Of a stretch of 6,356 bases of DNA, positions 1 through 5,981 are shown in pieces. The stretch is from an uncultured Faecalibacterium sp. (GTDB lineage Bacteria; Bacillota; Clostridia; Oscillospirales; Ruminococcaceae). The stretch spans positions 1 to 6,356 of the forward strand of contig CAKSVD010000047.1 in assembly GCA_934503275.1 (NCBI GenBank). The letters run 5' to 3'. A program made the position numbers and the translations under genes. Numbering within the stretch: the stretch's first letter is position 1; each line of letters opens with the position of its first letter. The notes beneath the pieces were generated by a model that saw nothing but the letters and a program-made list of their open reading frames with translations, ran no database searches and had not been told where the DNA came from.

Positions 1-12
1 CGCTCCGCTGGG

Positions 13-58
13 CCAGAGGTAGGGAGGGGTGTTCCGACTCCCCCCTCCCTACCTCTGG
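13..58. repeat. Long perfect hairpin near left edge (17-bp stem)
   Basis: The arms at 13-29 and 42-58 are perfect reverse complements (CCAGAGGTAGGGAGGGG and its complement) around a 12-nt loop. Neither side has a clear run of T, so it is not a textbook intrinsic terminator. It could be the terminator or tail of a gene left of the window, or the outer end of the hairpin-rich repeat that begins at 262. The pairing is certain; the role is unknown. Confidence 0.6.
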
Positions 59-261
59 ACTCCACCCACCCCGCAACAGCAACGACGACGACCGCCGCCA
101 GCGGCGGAAACAGGGAGGAGTTGTTGGGGCAGCGGCCAGCAAGACGCGAGTGCCGCCCAAGGCACGAAGCGGATGCTGGGAGCCGCAACCCGTTTCCAAG
201 GGCTGCACGCCCTTGACAATCCTAAAGCAGAAGTCGAAGCACAAAAAAGCTAGCGCTGCGC
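59..261. other. Non-coding stretch, outer part of the left repeat region
   Basis: No convincing gene is seen here. Two small overlapping frames are open on the plus strand, but they are rich in Pro, Arg, Gln and Ala, lack a ribosome binding site and run through hairpins, so I treat them as chance. Small palindromes include a 7-bp stem at 197-203/209-215 (CAAGGGC with GCCCTTG). This stretch directly adjoins the left inverted repeat and may be its continuation. The matching part of the right copy would lie beyond the window end, so this cannot be tested here. Confidence 0.45.
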
Positions 262-273
262 CAGTCGGCGCTA
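243..273 (-). terminator. Terminator-like hairpin inside the left repeat
   Basis: Read on the minus strand, TAGCGC (273-268) pairs with GCGCTA (256-251) and is followed by GC and six T (248-243). The 6-bp stem and 11-nt loop are modest, but stem plus T-run fits an intrinsic terminator. It would act as a second stop behind feoAB, whose nearest hairpin (484-519) has only a short T-run. It lies at the edge of the repeat, so it may belong to that element rather than to feoAB. Confidence 0.4.
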
Positions 274-444
274 TCGCTTTAACGCTTTTTTCGCTTCTCC
301 GTTTATACCCCCTCAGTCGCTGCGCGACAGCTCCCCCCGGGGAGCGTTCTCTCCCGCAAGCTTTTCACTTAAGCCGGAAACTGTATCGCTGCCGTTGAAG
401 CCTTCCCCCGCCGGGGGAAGGTGGCGCGTAGCGCCGGATGAGGG
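262..444 (-). repeat. Left copy of a hairpin-rich inverted repeat
   Basis: The reverse complement of this stretch matches 6172-6356. The block 262-338 differs from 6280-6356 at only two of 77 positions. The block 397-444 matches 6172-6220 apart from a small change in one hairpin loop. The middle is more diverged. The repeat is built of GC-rich hairpins: GTCGC/GCGAC (316-328), CTCCCC/GGGGAG (331-344), a 9-bp CCTTCCCCC/GGGGGAAGG (401-421) and GGCGC/GCGCC (423-435). It has no transposase or convincing gene, so it resembles a REP-like or non-autonomous element. Relatives elsewhere in the genome are likely but cannot be checked here. Confidence 0.85.
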
Positions 445-483
445 GCAGCACCCGTCAGCCCTAATACCCCCTCCTGTGAAAAT

Positions 484-519
484 GCAATGCCGGAGCGTCC
501 GCAGACGCTCCGGCATTGC
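484..519 (-). terminator. Likely feoAB terminator hairpin
   Basis: A 16-bp perfect stem (484-499 with 504-519) closes a 4-nt CGCA loop, about 70 nt beyond the feoAB stop. Read in the direction of feoAB it is followed by ATTTTC, so the stem is very strong but the T-run is short. No gene is seen on the other strand. Termination or 3' end protection of the feoAB message is the simplest role. It also sits about 40 bp from the start of the left repeat, as a comparable hairpin at 6117-6149 sits beside the right copy. Confidence 0.6.
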
Positions 520-586
520 TCTATTATAAATAATATTTCCGCTGATGATGCGCAGAACAAAGCGGAGCGCATTCAAATCCTTTTTC

Positions 587-2929
587 TCAGAACACCGCCA
601 CGGCGACCAAACGCACCAGCAGGGCGCACAGCCATGCCACGGCGCACTGGTTCACCACCATAATGGTGGCCCACTTGCCGCCAAGTTCCCGCTTGACCGA
701 GGCCACCGCCGCAATGCAGGGGGTGTACAACAGGCAGAACACCAGCAGCGGTGCGGCCTGTGCCGGGGTGAGGGCTGCGGTCAGGGCAGCGGTAGAGCCG
801 AAGAGGATGAGCAGCGAGGACACCACGCTCTCCTTGGCCATAAAGCCGGTGATGAGGGCGGTGGAGATGCGCCAGTCCGCAAAGCCCAGCGGGGCAAACA
901 GCGGGGCGATATCGCCCGCGATGCGCGCCAGAATGCTGGTCTGCGGGTCGGCGGTCAGCCGCAACTGCAGGTCAAAGTTCTGCAGGAACCAGATGACGAT
1001 GGTGGCGACAAAAATGACCGTGAAGGCCTTCTGCAGGAAGTCCCGCGCCTTTTCCCACAGCAGCTGCGCCACGTTTTTCAAGCCGGGCAGGCGGTAGTTG
1101 GGCAGCTCCATAACAAAGGGCACGGCCTCGCCCTTGAACACGGTGCTCTTGAGCAGCAGCGCCGCCAGCACGCCCACCAAGATGCCGGTGAAGTACAGCA
1201 GCACCATCACAAGCCCCGCGTACTTGGGGAAGAACGCCGCCGCGAACAGGCTGTAAATGGGCAGCTTTGCCGAGCAACTCATGAACGGCGTGAGCAGGAT
1301 GGTCATTTTGCGGTCGCGCTCCGAGGGCAGGGTGCGGCTTGCCATCACGCCGGGCACGGTGCAGCCAAAGCCGATGAGCATGGGCACGATGCTGCGGCCG
1401 GACAAGCCAATGCGGCGCAGCAGCTTATCCATCACAAAGGCCACACGCGCCATGTAGCCGGTATCCTCCAGCATGGAGAGGAAGAAGAACAGCACCACGA
1501 TGATGGGCAGAAAGCTCAGCACGCTGCCCACGCCGGTAAAGATGCCGTCGATGACCAGCGAATGCACCGCCGCGTTGACGTTCCAGTTGGTCAGGGCGGT
1601 GTCCACAAGGCCGGTCAGGGCGTCGATGCCCTGTTCCATGAGGTTCTGGAAAAACAGGCCGATGACGTTGAAGGTGAGGAAGAACACCAGACCCATGATG
1701 GCGATAAACGCCGGGATGGCGGTGTACTTGCCGGTAAGGAACTTGTCGATGCGGTTGGAGCGCAGCTGCTCCTTGCTCTCGTGGGGCTTGACCACCGTCT
1801 GCGCCACCAGTTCCTGAATGAAGGAGAAGCGCATATCCGCAATGGCGGCGGCGCGGTCCAGCCCGCGCTCCTGCTCCATCTGCACGATAATATGCTCGAT
1901 CATTTCTTTTTCGTTGGGGTCCAGCTTGAGCGCTTCCTCAATGCGGGGGTCGCCCTCCACCAGCTTGGTGGCGGCAAAACGCACCGGGATGCCCGCTGCC
2001 TTGGCGTGATCCTCGATGAGGTGCAGGATGCCGTGGATGCAGCGGTGCACCGCGCCGCCGTGGTCATCCTCGCTGCAAAAATCCATCCGCCCGGGGCGTT
2101 CCTGATACTTTGCCACATGGACGGCGTGGTCTACCAGTTCGTCCACACCCTCGTTTTTGGCGGCAGAGATGGGGATGACCGGGATCCCCAGCATGGCTTC
2201 CATCTTGTTGATGCGCACCGTGCCGCCGTTGCCGCGCATCTCGTCCATCATGTTCAGCGCCAGCACCATGGGGATGTCCAGTTCCATCAACTGCATGGTC
2301 AGGTAAAGGTTGCGCTCGATGTTGGTGGCGTCCACGATATTGATGATGCCGGTGGGCTTTTCGCCAATGATGAACTGCCGGGTGACGATCTCCTCGCTGG
2401 AATAAGGGGACATGGAGTAGATGCCCGGCAGGTCGGTGACCTCGGTCTCCGGGTGTCCCTTGATGGCGCCGCTCTTGCGGTCCACCGTCACGCCCGGAAA
2501 GTTGCCGACGTGCTGGTTGGAGCCGGTAAGCTGGTTGAACAGGGTAGTCTTGCCGCAGTTCTGGTTGCCCGCCAGCGCAAAGGTCAGGGTCTTATCCTCC
2601 GGCAGGGGATGCTCCCCCTCCTTGGTGTGGTACTTGCCGCCCTCGCCAAGGCCCGGATGCTCCACCATCTTTTCCGCCACCGGGGCGTGCACCGCCGGGG
2701 TCTTTTCGGTGGGGGTCACGGTGATCTGTGCCGCGTCGTCCAGACGCAGGGTCAGTTCATAGCCGTGGATGCGCAGTTCCATAGGGTCGCCCATGGGCGC
2801 CAGCTTTACCAGCGTGACCTCTGCCCCGGGGATCAGACCCATATCCAGAAAGTGCTGCCGCAGTGCGCCCGCACCGCCCACAGCATCCACTATGGCGCTT
2901 TTGCCGATCTGTAACTCTTTTAACGTCAT
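587..2929 (-). CDS. feoB: Ferrous iron transporter, FeoA-FeoB fusion
   Basis: This 780-residue protein takes up Fe(II) across the cytoplasmic membrane. Residues 1-72 are a FeoA (SH3-like) domain (GALRQHFLDMGLIPG). A charged linker (about 73-113) with four His follows. The FeoB G domain has G1 GNQNCGKT (121-128), G2 GVTVD (146-150), G3 DLPG (166-169), G4 NMMD (226-229) and G5 SAAK (255-258), then a helical GDI-type region to about 395. The membrane part starts near 403 and includes the FeoB signatures GFGCTVPG (520-527) and MSCSAKLPIY (550-559), with roughly eight or nine hydrophobic segments. The length equals a standard Gram-positive FeoB plus FeoA. The ATG is supported by AAGAAGG (2939-2945) 9 nt upstream and by the complete FeoA start. 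FeoA and FeoB are usually separate genes, but fusions are known in anaerobes. No FeoC or separate feoA is visible. A sigmaA promoter with an iron-box-like site precedes it. No frameshift or missing motif is seen. Confidence 0.96.
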   Translation of the reverse strand: MTLKELQIGKSAIVDAVGGAGALRQHFLDMGLIPGAEVTLVKLAPMGDPMELRIHGYELTLRLDDAAQITVTPTEKTPAVHAPVAEKMVEHPGLGEGGKYHTKEGEHPLPEDKTLTFALAGNQNCGKTTLFNQLTGSNQHVGNFPGVTVDRKSGAIKGHPETEVTDLPGIYSMSPYSSEEIVTRQFIIGEKPTGIINIVDATNIERNLYLTMQLMELDIPMVLALNMMDEMRGNGGTVRINKMEAMLGIPVIPISAAKNEGVDELVDHAVHVAKYQERPGRMDFCSEDDHGGAVHRCIHGILHLIEDHAKAAGIPVRFAATKLVEGDPRIEEALKLDPNEKEMIEHIIVQMEQERGLDRAAAIADMRFSFIQELVAQTVVKPHESKEQLRSNRIDKFLTGKYTAIPAFIAIMGLVFFLTFNVIGLFFQNLMEQGIDALTGLVDTALTNWNVNAAVHSLVIDGIFTGVGSVLSFLPIIVVLFFFLSMLEDTGYMARVAFVMDKLLRRIGLSGRSIVPMLIGFGCTVPGVMASRTLPSERDRKMTILLTPFMSCSAKLPIYSLFAAAFFPKYAGLVMVLLYFTGILVGVLAALLLKSTVFKGEAVPFVMELPNYRLPGLKNVAQLLWEKARDFLQKAFTVIFVATIVIWFLQNFDLQLRLTADPQTSILARIAGDIAPLFAPLGFADWRISTALITGFMAKESVVSSLLILFGSTAALTAALTPAQAAPLLVFCLLYTPCIAAVASVKRELGGKWATIMVVNQCAVAWLCALLVRLVAVAVF

Positions 2930-2985
2930 ATCCGTTTGCCTTCTTTATATGTACCGTTCTTGTATGTTAGTCCGTGTTAACAAAT

Positions 2986-3004
2986 GTAGTATAGGCTAAC
3001 TGAC
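2986..3004 (-). promoter_or_regulatory. Candidate DtxR/IdeR-type iron box over the feoAB promoter
   Basis: Read on the minus strand, GTCAGTTAGCCTATACTAC matches 13 of 19 positions of the IdeR/DtxR box as I remember it (TWAGGTWAGSCTWACCTWA), including the central GTTAGCCTA. It covers the -10 hexamer and most of the spacer, where a repressor would block polymerase. Iron-dependent repression of feo is well established, by Fur or by DtxR-family proteins. The match is by eye and the right half-site is degenerate, so this is an inference. Confidence 0.45.
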
Positions 3005-3016
3005 AGCGGATGTCAA
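2988..3016 (-). promoter_or_regulatory. sigmaA-type promoter of feoAB
   Basis: On the minus strand there is a perfect -35 TTGACA (3016-3011), a 17-bp spacer and -10 TATACT (2993-2988, five of six consensus bases). Transcription should start near 2981, giving a leader of about 50 nt before the ATG. The leader carries an 8-bp palindrome TGTTAACA (2975-2982) at its start, of unknown meaning. This is the strongest promoter in the window by consensus. Confidence 0.85.
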
Positions 3017-3057
3017 TAGAGAATATGGGGGAGTTGCTTGCAGATTTCCGGGTGGGA

Positions 3058-3168
3058 CAATTCAAAATGCCCTCCGTTACACTCTGGGCATATTCAGCGG
3101 AAAGATTATTTTTATTTTGCGTTTGTTGCGCTCTGCGGAGCGCTCCAAACGCTTTTTCACGAGTGGAG
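3058..3168. repeat. Direct repeat, copy 1, with a 34-nt interrupted hairpin
   Basis: This aligns with 5982-6094 in the same orientation. The longest uninterrupted match is over 25 bp, centred on GCGCTCTGCGGAGCGCTCC. The core at 3119-3152 folds as GCGTTTG/CAAACGC, a symmetric 2-nt internal loop (tt opposite tc), GCGCTC/GAGCGC and a TGCG loop. No coding frame is shared with copy 2. It lies just past the galE terminator, between galE and the feoAB promoter, and reads as a dispersed intergenic REP-like element. Confidence 0.8.
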
Positions 3169-3175
3169 TTTGCAC

Positions 3176-3216
3176 AAAAAAGCACCGCACACTCTCGGGC
3201 GAGAATATGCGGTGCT
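3176..3216 (-). terminator. Intrinsic terminator of galE
   Basis: Read on the minus strand, AGCACCGCA (3216-3208) pairs with TGCGGTGCT (3189-3181), with a smaller CTC/GAG pairing inside, and a run of T (3181-3176) follows directly. It begins 17 nt after the galE stop codon. Stem, spacing and T-run make a classic rho-independent terminator and separate galE from feoAB. Confidence 0.9.
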
Positions 3217-3232
3217 CCGGTTCAAATCATGA

Positions 3233-4258
3233 TTACTTCACGGTGTGGTAGCCATCGGGGTTATTCTTCTGCCAGTTCCAGCTGTCGGCGCACATCTCCT
3301 CGATGCCATACTCAGCCACCCAGCCCAACTCGTTCTTGGCCTTAGTGGGGTCTGCGTAGCATTCTGCGATATCGCCGGGGCGGCGGGGATCGATGACGTA
3401 GGGGATCTCCTTGCCGCAGGCCTTGGAGAAAGCGTGGATGACGTCCAGCACGCTGTAGCCCTTGCCGGTGCCCAGATTGCAGATGAAGAGGCCGCAGCCG
3501 GTCTCCAGCTTGCGGATAGCGCACACATGGCCCCGGGCCAGATCCACAACGTGGATGTAGTCACGCACACCGGTGCCGTCCGGGGTGGGGTAGTCGTTGC
3601 CAAAGACGTGCACCTTTTCCAGCTTGCCCACAGCCACCTTGGCGATGTAGGGCATCAGGTTATTGGGGATGCCGTTGGGGTCCTCGCCGATCAGGCCGCT
3701 CTTGTGGGCACCGATGGGGTTAAAGTAGCGCAGCAGCGCCACATTCAGGCTGGGATCTGCCTTGCAGACGTCCTGCAGGATGCGCTCGGTAAAGGCCTTG
3801 GTGGTGCCGTAGGGGTTGGTGGTAGCGCCCACAGGGAAGTCCTCTGTGATGGGCACACTGGCGGGGTCGCCGTAGACGGTAGCGGAGGAGCTGAACACGA
3901 AGTTGTGGCAGTCATGATGGCGCATCACGTCCAGAATGACCAGCGTGCAGTTGAGGTTATTGTAGTAGTACTCGATGGGCTTGGACACGCTCTCGCCCAC
4001 AGCCTTGTAGGCTGCAAACTGGATGACGGAGGTGATGTCCGGGCACTCAGAGAAGATCTTCTCCACATCCTCGCGGCGGGTCATGTCTGCCTTGTAGAAG
4101 CGGAAATCCTTGCCGGTGATCTGCTTGACCCGATCCAGAACCACAGGAGAAGCATTATAATAGTTATCTGCCACCACGATATCGTAGCCAGCGTTCAACA
4201 GTTCGATGCAGGTGTGGCTGCCGATGTAGCCGGCACCGCCGGAAACCAAAATTGCCAT
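3233..4258 (-). CDS. galE: UDP-glucose 4-epimerase
   Basis: GalE is a cytoplasmic NAD-dependent enzyme of the Leloir pathway that interconverts UDP-galactose and UDP-glucose. The 341 residues match the family length (338 in E. coli). The Rossmann NAD motif GGAGYIG is at 7-13. The short-chain dehydrogenase catalytic residues are Ser125 in SSSATVYG, and Tyr150 and Lys154 in YGTTK. Other family motifs are RYFNPIGAH (177-185), DGTGVRDYIHVVDLA (227-241) and the C-terminal RRPGDIAECYADP (292-304). Cys300 replaces the Tyr299 of E. coli GalE and matches Cys307 of human GALE, which hints at use of UDP-GlcNAc/UDP-GalNAc as well. The ATG is supported by GAGAGAGGT (4267-4275) 8 nt upstream and by the NAD motif at the usual distance. 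It lies downstream of galM but is separated by a terminator and a hairpin array, so it probably has its own promoter. No galK or galT is in the window. Confidence 0.97.
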   Translation of the reverse strand: MAILVSGGAGYIGSHTCIELLNAGYDIVVADNYYNASPVVLDRVKQITGKDFRFYKADMTRREDVEKIFSECPDITSVIQFAAYKAVGESVSKPIEYYYNNLNCTLVILDVMRHHDCHNFVFSSSATVYGDPASVPITEDFPVGATTNPYGTTKAFTERILQDVCKADPSLNVALLRYFNPIGAHKSGLIGEDPNGIPNNLMPYIAKVAVGKLEKVHVFGNDYPTPDGTGVRDYIHVVDLARGHVCAIRKLETGCGLFICNLGTGKGYSVLDVIHAFSKACGKEIPYVIDPRRPGDIAECYADPTKAKNELGWVAEYGIEEMCADSWNWQKNNPDGYHTVK

Positions 4259-4305
4259 AGCCGAGTACCTCTCTCACATAGTATTATCACTTTTATCTCT
4301 TTGTG

Positions 4306-4320
4306 CCGGGCGCTGCCCGG
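4306..4320. other. Short hairpin in the galE leader
   Basis: CCGGGC (4306-4311) and GCCCGG (4315-4320) form a 6-bp GC stem with a GCT loop. If transcription starts near 4323 as proposed, the hairpin sits at the very 5' end of the galE message, about 30 nt before the ribosome binding site. It could stabilise the message or be a chance palindrome. Confidence 0.4.
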
Positions 4321-4329
4321 TCTGCTTAA

Positions 4330-4358
4330 AGCATACCGCTTTTTGCCGCCGACTGCAA
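4330..4358 (-). promoter_or_regulatory. Candidate galE promoter
   Basis: On the minus strand, TTGCAG (4358-4353) and TATGCT (4335-4330) are separated by 17 bp, matching three and four of six sigmaA consensus bases. An alternative is a -10-like GATAAT at 4288-4283, close to the ribosome binding site and without a good -35. A galE promoter is expected because a terminator ends the galM unit upstream. Which sequence is used is uncertain. Confidence 0.35.
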
Positions 4359-4477
4359 GGGGCGCTTTCTTTATTCGGATGTAATTTTGTTGCAGCTTCG
4401 CGCAATACCCTTTTGATTGACAGAGATTTTTCGCACTTTTCACATGGAGAGAATGCGCCGTTTGTGCAAAACATAGA

Positions 4478-4643
4478 AATGGCGCGCTGCGCAATGAGGT
4501 TTGCCGCTGCGCGGCAAATGATGTGCTGTGCAATGATGTTCCTGCTGCGCCGGAAATGATGCAGCCGCCGCAGGCGGCCATTGCGCCGCAAGGCACACAT
4601 CATTTGTCCGCAGGACAACATCATTTCCCGCAGGGAACATCAT
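4478..4643. repeat. Array of mini-hairpins joined by AATGATGT/ACATCATT octamers
   Basis: Between galM and galE, small perfect palindromes alternate with an octamer. In the left half the octamer reads AATGAGGT or AATGATGT/C (4493-4500, 4517-4524, 4532-4539, 4555-4562). In the right half it reads ACATCATT or a near copy (4597-4604, 4618-4625, 4637-4643). Hairpins include TTTGCCGC/GCGGCAAA (4500-4518), GCCGCC/GGCGGC at the centre (4564-4578), TTGTCC/GGACAA (4604-4618) and TTCCC/GGGAA (4625-4637). Most loops are TGC on the left and GCA on the right. The halves are inverted relative to each other, so the whole is a composite palindrome. It has no protein-coding character. The function is unknown; it lies between the galM terminator and the candidate galE promoter. 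Confidence 0.8.
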
Positions 4644-4651
4644 GCCACGCA

Positions 4652-4679
4652 AAAAACGTCTGCCGGAGCAGACGTTTTT
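4652..4679 (-). terminator. Intrinsic terminator of galM (bidirectional form)
   Basis: AAAAACGTCTGC (4652-4663) pairs perfectly with GCAGACGTTTTT (4668-4679) around a 4-nt CGGA loop. Read with galM, the CGTCTGC stem is followed by six T (4656-4651). It starts 16 nt past the galM stop. The A and T runs on either side would let it work in both directions, but no plus-strand gene reads into it. Confidence 0.9.
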
Positions 4680-4695
4680 GCATGGTGTATCATTT

Positions 4696-5769
4696 TTAAA
4701 GCTTTCCGCACTGCTTACCGGTAAAGAACCGCAGGGTAGTGGTGGCGCGGAACACCTTGCCTGCGCGCAGCACCGTGGAGGGGAACTCCGGGTGAGAGGG
4801 GCTGCAGGGATAATGCTGGGTCTCCAAGGCAAAGCCGCCATATTTCCGCAGCGGCTCGCCGCCCTTGCCCGGGGCGGGGCAGTCCTGCAAAAAGTTGCCG
4901 GTGTACAGCTGGATGCCCGGCTGGGTGGTGTACAGCTTCATGCTGATGCCGGTCTTTTCGCTGGTAGCCCATGCGCAGATGCTCTGGCTGGAGCCGCGTG
5001 CGCGGTCGATGACGTAGCAGTGGTCGTAGCCGCCGCCCACCATGGTGGTCTGGGAGAAGCCGGTGTCGATCTCCTTGCCGATGGTCTTACCGGCGGTAAA
5101 GTCCATGGGGGTATTCGCCACGGGCAGGATATTGCCGGTGGGGCAGGTGGTATTGTTGCCCTCCAGATAGCGGGAGGCGTAAATGCGCAGCTTCTGGTTC
5201 AGCACATCGCCGCCGCCGTCCAGATTGAAGTAGCTGTGATTGGTCAGGTTTACAAGGGTGTCGGCGTCCGAGGACACACGGTAGTCCATGCGGAAGGTGT
5301 TATCGTCGGTGAGGGTATAGCGCACCGCAATCTTCAGCGTGCCGGGAAAACCATCCTCGCCGTCGGGGCTTACGGCTTCCATCAGCAGCGTATCGCCGAA
5401 GTACTTCACCTCATAGATTTTCCGGGAAAAACAGCCGTGCAGATGGTGCTCGCCGCAATTTTTTTCCAGCTGATAAGTCTTGCCGCCCAAAGTAAAGACG
5501 GCGTTTTCGATACGGTTTGCGTAGCGTCCCACAAAGGCACCGCAGCAGGTGCTGCCGGACGAGGTGAAGTCGTTCTCGTAATCTGCCATGGTGTCGTGAC
5601 CCAGCACCACATCCACCGGGCCGTTTTTGGCCGGGACGATGATATTTTTGATCACGCAGCCGTAATCCAGCACACTGACGGACATTCCGCCGGGGTTCGA
5701 GAGGATGTACTCGGTAACATTAGCGCCCTCTTTGGTCACACCGAAGGGCTTGGAACGGATCTGTGCCAT
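4696..5769 (-). CDS. galM: Aldose 1-epimerase (galactose mutarotase)
   Basis: GalM interconverts the alpha and beta anomers of galactose and related aldoses, supplying alpha-galactose for the Leloir pathway in the cytoplasm. The protein has 357 residues, normal for the family, and no signal peptide or membrane segment. Family motifs appear in order: GRYANRI (81-87, substrate-binding Arg82), EHHLHG (107-112, His109), TNHSYFNL (176-183, catalytic acid His178), GYDHCYV (247-253, Asp249) and GGFALETQHYP (311-321, catalytic base Glu316). The His/Glu pair corresponds to His170 and Glu304 of Lactococcus lactis GalM. The ATG is supported by a perfect AGGAGG (5779-5784) 9 nt upstream. A promoter with a consensus -10 and a leader hairpin precede it, and a strong terminator follows. 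galE is the next gene downstream, which favours a galactose role, though GalM-like enzymes can also act on glucose or other sugars. No disruption is seen. Confidence 0.95.
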   Translation of the reverse strand: MAQIRSKPFGVTKEGANVTEYILSNPGGMSVSVLDYGCVIKNIIVPAKNGPVDVVLGHDTMADYENDFTSSGSTCCGAFVGRYANRIENAVFTLGGKTYQLEKNCGEHHLHGCFSRKIYEVKYFGDTLLMEAVSPDGEDGFPGTLKIAVRYTLTDDNTFRMDYRVSSDADTLVNLTNHSYFNLDGGGDVLNQKLRIYASRYLEGNNTTCPTGNILPVANTPMDFTAGKTIGKEIDTGFSQTTMVGGGYDHCYVIDRARGSSQSICAWATSEKTGISMKLYTTQPGIQLYTGNFLQDCPAPGKGGEPLRKYGGFALETQHYPCSPSHPEFPSTVLRAGKVFRATTTLRFFTGKQCGKL

Positions 5770-5798
5770 TGGGCCTCGCCTCCTAAAGCTTTTTTCGG

Positions 5799-5835
5799 AA
5801 ATGCAAAAGGGGGCAGACTACCCCCTTTTGCATTT
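5799..5835 (-). promoter_or_regulatory. Strong hairpin in the galM leader
   Basis: AAATGCAAAAGGGGG (5799-5813) pairs perfectly over 15 bp with 5821-5835 around a 7-nt loop. It lies between the galM promoter and its ribosome binding site, which starts 14 nt after the stem. On the galM strand it is followed by CCGAAAAAAG, not T, so it is not a plain terminator, although the GGGGG/CCCCC core followed by TTTTGCATTT resembles one. The loop contains GTCTG, complementary to CAGAC (5841-5837) just 5' of the stem, so a pseudoknot or competing pairing is possible. It may be an attenuator or a 5' stabiliser. It matches no riboswitch class I can recognise. Confidence 0.6.
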
Positions 5836-5849
5836 TGTCTGTATTTATG

Positions 5850-5858
5850 ATTATATCA
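5850..5858 (-). promoter_or_regulatory. galM promoter with extended -10
   Basis: On the minus strand TGATATAAT gives a perfect TATAAT -10 (5855-5850) with the TG of an extended -10 one base upstream. No good TTGACA lies 16-18 bp further up, which an extended -10 can tolerate. The start of transcription is expected near 5842-5844, giving a leader of about 74 nt that contains the 15-bp hairpin. Confidence 0.7.
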
Positions 5859-5981
5859 CAGTTTTGCGGTTTTGTGTTGGATTCATTTTAGAATTACCAT
5901 CCAATTTTTGCGGCGATTTTTTGTTAGAATCATCGAAAGTGCCTACAATAGCGCTCCCGCCTGCGAGGTTGCGGAGAAAAA
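5859..5981. other. AT-rich spacer upstream of galM
   Basis: No gene, strong palindrome or repeat is evident. The stretch is rich in T runs and holds a weak 6-bp pairing TTGGAT/ATCCAA (5877-5882 with 5899-5904). It could carry regulatory sites for galM, but I recognise none. Confidence 0.4.

Noticed and set aside
29..253. Plus-strand frame of 74 codons at the left edge
   Set aside because: It begins with GTG inside a hairpin, has Pro/Arg/Gln-rich content, no ribosome binding site, and runs through palindromic repeat DNA.
521..540. AT-rich TATAAT-like sequence on the plus strand beside the feoAB terminator
   Set aside because: It has no good -35 and leads only into the antisense of feoAB.
545..2914. 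Long plus-strand frame (789 codons) opposite feoAB
   Set aside because: It is the in-register antisense of a clear FeoAB protein, gives a His/Gln/Gly-rich low-complexity product and has no family motifs.
2967..3185. Minus-strand frame of 72 codons between galE and feoAB
   Set aside because: It starts in the galE terminator, runs through the repeat element and the feoAB promoter, and resembles no known protein.
3245..4384. Plus-strand frame opposite galE
   Set aside because: It is the in-register antisense of GalE, opened by codon bias, and its product has no recognisable domain.
4417..4422. Perfect TTGACA on the plus strand between galE and the hairpin array
   Set aside because: No acceptable -10 follows at 16-18 bp and no plus-strand gene lies downstream.
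4478..4643. CRISPR array
   Set aside because: The repeated unit is only 8 bp, spacers are palindromes rather than unique 30-nt segments, orientation flips midway and no cas gene is present.
4642..5850. Plus-strand frame opposite galM
   Set aside because: It is the in-register antisense of GalM. Its start lies inside the octamer array and terminator region, with no plausible ribosome binding site.
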